The position numbers and the translations under genes were made by a program. The notes beneath the pieces were generated by a model. The model did no database searches. It had not been told where the DNA came from and saw only the letters and a list, made by a program, of their open reading frames with translations. A stretch of DNA of 26,627 bases from ZLKRG08 sp046094385 (GTDB lineage Bacteria > Actinomycetota > Actinomycetes > Nanopelagicales > Nanopelagicaceae): assembly GCA_046094385.1 (NCBI GenBank), contig JBJTHJ010000019.1, positions 1 to 26,627 of the forward strand, written 5' to 3'. Below are positions 21,233 to 26,627 of this stretch, piece after piece. The stretch's first letter is position 1, and every line of letters begins with the position of its first letter.

Positions 21233-24175
21233 TAACTGCGCTGGATCAACATCCTCTTGTAAGCGCTTTCGCATAACTGGCGTCCAGAACTGCGTTAAGT
21301 GGTGCGCCACTTCGATCTCTGGCGCGCTAAGTGCCGGGATATTGGTTGCAATCTGATTGGCCATACGAATGATTGATTGCAACTGTAAATCGCCTGTCTC
21401 GCCATGATGAACCAACTTTGCGAAATGTTCGCTCGGTTCAACTTGTACCGCAGTTACTTTATATTCAGGGCAATTGGTCGCCCAATCTGAATAATCAGTG
21501 GTGATCACATTGGCGCCAGATTCTGGGAAGTGGAATGTGGTGTAAACGACGCCGGGTGCGACTTCGTCGGTAATTCGAGCTCGCATGATGGTCTCGCCGA
21601 CTCGGCTAGATAGTTTCACCCATGAACCATCTTTGATTCCGCGCATCTCAGCATCTGCTTCGTGGATATCTAGAGTGTCATGATCATGCCAAACATTATT
21701 ATCAGTACGTCTAGTCTGCGCACCTACGTTGTATTGGCTAAGTACTCGTCCGGTGGTCAAAAGCAATGGGAATTTACGATTGGTCTTCTCCTCAGTTGGC
21801 ACATACGGAGTTGGGATGAACTTGCCTTCACCACGAACAAATTTGTTGATATGCATGACTGGGGTGCCGTGTGGCGCTTCATTGGTCACTGGCCATTGCA
21901 TACTGCCTTCTACATCAAGTTTTGCATGTGATACACCTGCAAAAGTCGGTGTGGTCGCGGCAATCTCATCCATGATCTCTGAAGCGTTGTCATAGTGCAT
22001 GTTATAACCAAGCGCTTTTGCCAGATCGCAAGTTACCTCCCACTCTGATTTGCCTGTCTTTGATGGCATTACTGGACGTACTCGATTGATGCGACGTTCC
22101 GCGTTGGTGAAGGTGCCGTCTTTCTCGAGGAATGAGGTGCCAGGTAGGAATACATGTGCGTATTTGGCAGTCTCATTTAAGAATAGATCCTGCACGATGA
22201 CCATATCCATGGCGGCAAGGCCTGCAGTTACATGTTGAGTATTTGGATCAGATTGCGCGATATCTTCACCTTGAATATAAATTCCCTTATATTCGCCAGC
22301 GATCGCTGCATCCAACATATTTGGAATACGCATGCCCGGCTTCTCTTTTAAAGTCACTCCCCAGAGCTTCTCGTAGATGGCGCGAGTTTCGACGCTTGAA
22401 ATATGGCGATAGCCGGGAAGTTCATGTGGGAATGAACCCATATCGCAGGAACCTTGAACATTGTTCTGGCCACGAAGTGGATTTACGCCCACACCTTTAC
22501 GTCCGATATTTCCAGTGGCCATCGCCAGGTTTGCAATACCCATAACCATCGTTGAACCTTGGCTATGTTCGGTGACTCCTAACCCATAATAAATTGCGGC
22601 ATTTGGCACACTTGCATAGAGTCTGGCCGCTTCACGAATCTTTGAAGCAGGAACTGTTGATACCAGCTCCATCGCCTCTGGTGAATTCTCAGGTCGCTTG
22701 ATGAACTCGGCCCACTCTTTGAAACTTTCATTATCGCAACGCTCTGCGATAAATTTTTCATCTGCCAAACCTTCAGTCATCACCACATGCGCCATCGCAT
22801 TGATTATCGCCACGTTGGTGCCTGGCTTTAGCTGTAAATGATGTGTAGCTTCGATATGTGGAGTACGCACCAATTCAATTTGACGTGGATCCACGATGAT
22901 CAACTTCGAACCCTTACGGAGCGCTTGCTTCAAACGCGATGCAAAGACTGGGTGGGCTGCAGTTGGATTGGCTCCAATTAATACCACTACATCAGCATGT
23001 TCGACCGATTCAAAATCTTGAGTACCAGCTGAGGTACCGAAAGTCTGCTTCAAGCCATAACCAGTTGGTGAATGGCAGACGCGAGCGCAGGTATCTACAT
23101 TGTTATTGCCAAATGCGGCGCGAATCAATTTCTGTACGACATATACCTCTTCGTTGGTGCAACGTGATGAGGTGATGCCACCGATCGCATCCACGCCATA
23201 CTTACTTTGAATCTCTTTCAAACCCTTCGCTGCAAATTCAATCGCTTCGCTCCAAGAAACTTTCTTCCATTCGTCGGTGATCTTTTCGCGAATCATCGGC
23301 TCTAATTGGCGATCTTGATGTGAGGCATAGCCCCAAGCAAAACGACCTTTTACGCAGGAATGGCCTTCGTTTGCACCTCCGGCTTTCAATGGAATCATGC
23401 GCACGACTTCGTTGCCCTTCATTTCAGCTTTGAAGGAGCAGCCCACACCGCAGTAAGCACAGGTGGTAATTACCGAACGCTCTGGAGCGCCGATGGTGAT
23501 TAAGTTCTTCTCTTTAAGCGCGCCGGTTGGGCAAGCCTGCACGCAAGCGCCACAAGATACGCACTCAGATTCGATGAAAGATTTATTGCCAGAGCTAACT
23601 CGGGCATCAAATGCGCGACCAGAGATAGTTAGCGCAAATGTTCCCTGAACTTCATCGCATGCGCGTACACAGCGATTGCAGACGATACATTCGGTGGAAT
23701 CGAAATTGAAATATGGATTGCTCTCATCCTTTGGAATATCTAAATGGGTCTTCTTCGCTTCATAGCGGACATCTTTTAATCCGACTCTCTCGGCCATGCC
23801 ATGGACTTGGCAAGCGCTTCCGACTTCACAATTTTCTGGGTGATCAGATAGATATAGCTCCATGACGCCTTGGCGAAGTCGATCAATCTTCTCTGAATTG
23901 GTAGAGATCACCATGCCATCTGCAACTGGAGTGGTACATGAAGAGGGCGTGCCTTTGCGGCCATCAATTTCTACGACGCATAGTCGGCAGGATCCGAATG
24001 CTTTTAGCCGATCAGTTGCGCAGAGCTTTGGAATATCTATGCCAGCCTCAGCTGCAGCGCGCATAATTGAAGTATCTGCCGGCACTTCAATGTTCTGGCC
24101 ATCGATGGTTACCGATACTTTTTCGGAGCGCTTTGACGCAGGAGTGCCAAAGTCAGGTTCCATGATCAAGCTCAT
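21188..24175 (-). CDS. fdsA: NAD-dependent formate dehydrogenase, catalytic alpha subunit (FdsA-like)
   Basis: This 995-residue molybdo- or tungstoenzyme oxidises formate to CO2. The N-terminal [2Fe-2S] domain has Cys52, 63, 66 and 80. Two ferredoxin-type [4Fe-4S] motifs follow (Cys163/166/169/173 and 205/208/211/215). A further cluster motif (Cys239/242/246/274) opens the bis-MGD domain. The metal ligand is cysteine, not selenocysteine: DTCARVCHSP with Cys367, and GTSAGTQDF follows as in FdsA. The His-Cys3 cluster motif is odd: His112, Cys116 and Cys122 are present, but the middle cysteine expected between 116 and 122 is absent. The start overlaps the beta-subunit stop as ATGA. FdhD for its maturation is encoded in the betaine operon. 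Confidence 0.94.
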   Translation of the reverse strand: MSLIMEPDFGTPASKRSEKVSVTIDGQNIEVPADTSIMRAAAEAGIDIPKLCATDRLKAFGSCRLCVVEIDGRKGTPSSCTTPVADGMVISTNSEKIDRLRQGVMELYLSDHPENCEVGSACQVHGMAERVGLKDVRYEAKKTHLDIPKDESNPYFNFDSTECIVCNRCVRACDEVQGTFALTISGRAFDARVSSGNKSFIESECVSCGACVQACPTGALKEKNLITIGAPERSVITTCAYCGVGCSFKAEMKGNEVVRMIPLKAGGANEGHSCVKGRFAWGYASHQDRQLEPMIREKITDEWKKVSWSEAIEFAAKGLKEIQSKYGVDAIGGITSSRCTNEEVYVVQKLIRAAFGNNNVDTCARVCHSPTGYGLKQTFGTSAGTQDFESVEHADVVVLIGANPTAAHPVFASRLKQALRKGSKLIIVDPRQIELVRTPHIEATHHLQLKPGTNVAIINAMAHVVMTEGLADEKFIAERCDNESFKEWAEFIKRPENSPEAMELVSTVPASKIREAARLYASVPNAAIYYGLGVTEHSQGSTMVMGIANLAMATGNIGRKGVGVNPLRGQNNVQGSCDMGSFPHELPGYRHISSVETRAIYEKLWGVTLKEKPGMRIPNMLDAAIAGEYKGIYIQGEDIAQSDPNTQHVTAGLAAMDMVIVQDLFLNETAKYAHVFLPGTSFLEKDGTFTNAERRINRVRPVMPSKTGKSEWEVTCDLAKALGYNMHYDNASEIMDEIAATTPTFAGVSHAKLDVEGSMQWPVTNEAPHGTPVMHINKFVRGEGKFIPTPYVPTEEKTNRKFPLLLTTGRVLSQYNVGAQTRRTDNNVWHDHDTLDIHEADAEMRGIKDGSWVKLSSRVGETIMRARITDEVAPGVVYTTFHFPESGANVITTDYSDWATNCPEYKVTAVQVEPSEHFAKLVHHGETGDLQLQSIIRMANQIATNIPALSAPEIEVAHHLTQFWTPVMRKRLQEDVDPAQLSDVVKKALELVKQA

Positions 24176-25656
24176 CGCTTACCTCCATCGAAGTCTTCAG
24201 GGAAATTACTAAGCGCGCTCTTAACTGGAAGTGGAGTTAGCCCACCCATTGCACAGAGCGAACCGTCGGTCATTACTTCGCAGAGATCTAAGAGTAACTC
24301 TTTGTTCTTTGCGACATCCTTCCCGGCGATAATTAAATCAATAGTCTCAACACCTCGGGTAGAGCCAATTCGGCACGGCGTGCATTTTCCGCATGATTCT
24401 ATGGAGCAGAACTCCATGGCAAAGCGCGCTTGCTTGGCCAAATTGACCGAATCGTCAAAGACCACAATGCCGCCATGGCCCAACATGCCACCTGCTGCCA
24501 ATAGCGATTCATAATCTGCAGAGGTATCTAACTTTTCAATGCCGAAGTAAGCGCCAAGCGGTCCACCCACTTGAATTGCTCTTATAGGTTTGCCAGTCAA
24601 AGTGCCGCCACCGTAGCCATTAACCAACTCATTTAAAGTAATTCCAAAACCAGTTTCGACGATGCCACCTTGTTTGATATTTCCGGCTAATTGGAAAACT
24701 TGGGTTCCTAAGGATTTTCCAACGCCCCGAGCTTTATAGCTAGCAGCGCCTCTTGCCAAGATCTCTGGAACCGAAGCCAGTGTTAAAACATTGTTGATGA
24801 TTGTCGGTTTTCCAAATAAACCTTCGATTGCAGGAAGCGGGGGTTTTGCTCGCACTACACCGCGCTTGCCCTCAATAGATTCGAGCATCGCAGTCTCTTC
24901 GCCGCAGACATAAGAACCTGCACCGACGCGAACCTTCAACTGGAAATTGCCTAACTTTGGTCTGGCAATCTCGATTGCTTTACGCATCTGGTTGATGGCA
25001 GCGGGATATTCAGATCGGATATAAACAAAACCGATGGTTGCACCAACTGCGAGCGCGGCGATTGCCATGCCTTCGATCAAAGTAAATGGATCGGCTTCCA
25101 TCAAAATGCGATCTGCAAAGGTTCCACTATCACCTTCATCGGCATTGCAGCAGACATACTTTTGATCGGCCTTGGCATCCAAAACTGTCTTCCATTTGAT
25201 ACCGGCAGGAAATCCAGCGCCACCACGACCACGTAAACCTGATTCAGTGACTTCGGCGACGATCTCTGCGCCGCTCATACTCTGTGCGCGTGCTAAACCT
25301 TTGAAACCACCATGCGCTTCGTAATCGGCAAGTGAGAGCGGATCGATGATGCCAACTCTCTTGTAAGTGATTCGATCTTGCTTAGCCAACCACTCGAAAT
25401 TATCTACTTCACCAATGGATGGATGGCTGCCATCCAAAACCGATGCCGCATCATCTGCGCTGACATTTGGATATCCGATGCGCTTTCCATCAATCTCTAC
25501 CTCAACAAGTGGCTCTAGCCAGAGCGCACCTCGAGTTCCGTTACGCACTAAGGTCAGATCTAGATTCCGCTTGGCTGCCTCAGCCGCGATCGCCACCGCA
25601 ACTAAATCTGCGCCGACAGATTGCGCCGCTGAATCTCCTGGGATGTAGATTCTCAT
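24172..25656 (-). CDS. fdsB: formate dehydrogenase beta subunit, NuoF-like NADH/FMN protein (FdsB-like)
   Basis: This 494-residue diaphorase subunit passes electrons from the alpha subunit to NAD+. It has an N-terminal domain of about 110 residues, then the NAD-binding GLRGRGGAGFP at about 148-158, the FMN region CNADEGDSGTFADR, and a C-terminal [4Fe-4S] motif with Cys417... CGKCTPC (Cys422, 425, 428) and Cys468. This order matches NuoF and FdsB. It overlaps both neighbours by ATGA junctions, so alpha, beta and gamma are made as a set. Making NADH from formate would conserve energy at the end of methyl oxidation. Confidence 0.94.
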   Translation of the reverse strand: MRIYIPGDSAAQSVGADLVAVAIAAEAAKRNLDLTLVRNGTRGALWLEPLVEVEIDGKRIGYPNVSADDAASVLDGSHPSIGEVDNFEWLAKQDRITYKRVGIIDPLSLADYEAHGGFKGLARAQSMSGAEIVAEVTESGLRGRGGAGFPAGIKWKTVLDAKADQKYVCCNADEGDSGTFADRILMEADPFTLIEGMAIAALAVGATIGFVYIRSEYPAAINQMRKAIEIARPKLGNFQLKVRVGAGSYVCGEETAMLESIEGKRGVVRAKPPLPAIEGLFGKPTIINNVLTLASVPEILARGAASYKARGVGKSLGTQVFQLAGNIKQGGIVETGFGITLNELVNGYGGGTLTGKPIRAIQVGGPLGAYFGIEKLDTSADYESLLAAGGMLGHGGIVVFDDSVNLAKQARFAMEFCSIESCGKCTPCRIGSTRGVETIDLIIAGKDVAKNKELLLDLCEVMTDGSLCAMGGLTPLPVKSALSNFPEDFDGGKR

Positions 25657-26066
25657 TTCAATTTCTCCAAAGTGGCACGCCCAATCAGGCGATCACCGAT
25701 CATGGCAGCAGGGCCAAGGGCGCAATTTCCGAAACAATAACCCTTTTCAACTTCTAGACCTGCCGCCTCTGCGCTTTTGATCAACTCATCACAACCAAGT
25801 GCTTGGCAAGCTTCAGCGGCACAGATCTTCACGATCTTCTCCGCTTTGCTCGGTTCACTCTTTAAATCATGATAGTAAGAGAAGGTTCCAAAAACTTCAG
25901 CCCGAGAGACATTGAACTCTTTTGCGATCAAATCGATGGCTTGATCATCAACATAGCCAAACTTCTCTTGGATTGCCTGAAGCGCAATCAAAACTGGACC
26001 AGGCTCATCGCGAAATGCCGCAATCACATCCTCTGCAATTGCGAGATCCCACTTTGAATAACTCAT
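25653..26066 (-). CDS. fdsG: formate dehydrogenase gamma subunit, NuoE-like (FdsG-like)
   Basis: A 137-residue thioredoxin-fold [2Fe-2S] protein of the NuoE family. The four cluster ligands are visible as Cys82 and Cys87 (C-x4-C) and Cys111 and Cys115 (C-x3-C); an extra Cys92 is also present. It works with the NuoF-like subunit in electron transfer to NAD+. The start shares a base with the stop of the formate-THF ligase gene (TAATG) and its stop overlaps the beta subunit as ATGA. The length fits FdsG (about 150) better than the larger NuoE proteins. Confidence 0.92.
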   Translation of the reverse strand: MSYSKWDLAIAEDVIAAFRDEPGPVLIALQAIQEKFGYVDDQAIDLIAKEFNVSRAEVFGTFSYYHDLKSEPSKAEKIVKICAAEACQALGCDELIKSAEAAGLEVEKGYCFGNCALGPAAMIGDRLIGRATLEKLK

Positions 26067-26627
26067 TAGAAGAGTCCCACCACTTTGCCATCGACATAAT
26101 CGATTTTTTCAGCTGAAGGTAACTTTGGAAGCCCTGGCATGGTCATGATCTCACCGCATACCAGCACCACAAACTCCGCACCAGCAGATAATCGCACCTC
26201 ACGGATATTTAGGGAATGACCGGATGGTGCACCGCGTAAAGATGCATCAGTCGAGAATGAATATTGCGTCTTGGCGATACAGATCGGGTAATGGCCATAG
26301 CCTGATTCCTGTAACTCCTTTAACTTATTGCGTACCTTGGCATCGGCAGTGACTTCAGCAGCGCCATAAATCTTCGTTGCAATCGCCACCGCCTTCTCCC
26401 AGAGCGTGGCCTCATCTGGATATACAAAAGTGACTTTGTTCGGCTGCTCGCAAAGTTCAACCACGATTTCGGCCAATTCGGTTGCTCCTTTTCCACCTTC
26501 AGCCCAGTGATTTGCCAGCGTGATCTTTGCGCCCATGGCTTCGACTTTCTTGCGAAGCAGAGCGATTTCATTATCGGTATCACTTACAAACTTATTGATA
26601 GATACCACGACAGGGATGTTGTAGACC
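26066..26627 (-). CDS. fhs: formate--tetrahydrofolate ligase, C-terminal part (partial at window edge)
   Basis: The frame stays open to the right edge, so only the last 186 or so residues of an enzyme of about 550 are present. Reading through the edge gives YNIPVVVSINKF, the family's conserved strand; an internal GTG at 26608 is not the real start. HWAEGGKGATELA and PICIAKTQYSFS are diagnostic, and the C-terminus AGAEFVVLVCGEIMTMPGLP is typical. In the pathway inferred here it would run 10-formyl-THF to formate plus ATP. It is coupled to the gamma subunit of formate dehydrogenase by a TAATG overlap, so formate is made and oxidised by one operon. Confidence 0.93.
   Translation of the reverse strand, partial: VYNIPVVVSINKFVSDTDNEIALLRKKVEAMGAKITLANHWAEGGKGATELAEIVVELCEQPNKVTFVYPDEATLWEKAVAIATKIYGAAEVTADAKVRNKLKELQESGYGHYPICIAKTQYSFSTDASLRGAPSGHSLNIREVRLSAGAEFVVLVCGEIMTMPGLPKLPSAEKIDYVDGKVVGLF

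Noticed and set aside
21188..24175. Selenocysteine in formate dehydrogenase
   Set aside because: The metal-ligand position is an ordinary Cys codon (Cys367) and no in-frame UGA is present.
1..26627. tRNA, rRNA, CRISPR arrays, transposases, integrases or phage genes
   Set aside because: None was seen. Coding density and style are uniform across the window, and no sign of a mobile element was found.

Overview
This is a gene-dense window of about 26.6 kb with roughly mid-40s % GC by eye. Coding sequences are packed with ATGA and TAATG stop/start overlaps, TTG and GTG starts are common, and there are no RNA genes, insertion sequences or CRISPR arrays. Lipobox and long Sec signal peptides, OpuA-type betaine transport with fused permeases and IclR regulators suggest a streamlined Gram-positive actinobacterium. 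A Nanopelagicales/acI-like planktonic lineage is my best guess, but this rests on style rather than a marker gene.

Left flank (1-4020). A binding-protein-dependent permease (cut by the window edge) follows its solute-binding protein, both on the minus strand. Upstream lie a zinc alcohol dehydrogenase and a divergent IclR regulator. The spacer between those two holds a perfect 14-bp direct repeat and a 12-bp palindrome.

Betaine operon (minus strand, 15128 down to 4028). The gene order is MttB-superfamily methyltransferase without an in-frame UAG, betaine aldehyde dehydrogenase, OpuA/ProV-type ATPase, fused double permease and glycine-betaine-binding lipoprotein. A strong terminator follows, then choline dehydrogenase, FdhD and malate synthase.

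C1 operon (plus strand, 15227 to 21232), divergent from the methyltransferase. The order is IclR regulator, corrinoid protein, small MTHFR-C/MetV-like cysteine protein, MetF-like methylenetetrahydrofolate reductase, methyl-THF:corrinoid methyltransferase, [2Fe-2S]/ASKHA corrinoid reactivator, and a DUF1638-like protein. A GTTCC-N7-GGAAC inverted repeat lies in the divergent control region.

Formate operon (minus strand, from the right edge to 21188). The order is formate-THF ligase (C-terminal part only), then the gamma, beta and alpha subunits of a soluble NAD-linked formate dehydrogenase. Its last gene overlaps the DUF1638 gene tail-to-tail by 45 bp.

Together these encode a nearly complete route: choline or glycine betaine uptake; choline to betaine; corrinoid-dependent removal of one methyl group; methyl-THF to methylene-THF; and, after a FolD-type step not seen here, formyl-THF to formate to CO2, yielding ATP and NADH. 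This resembles the acetogen methyl branch run in the oxidative direction, without CO dehydrogenase/acetyl-CoA synthase in the window. The substrate (glycine betaine) is inferred from the neighbouring genes. Enzymes for dimethylglycine or sarcosine breakdown and FolD are not in the window.
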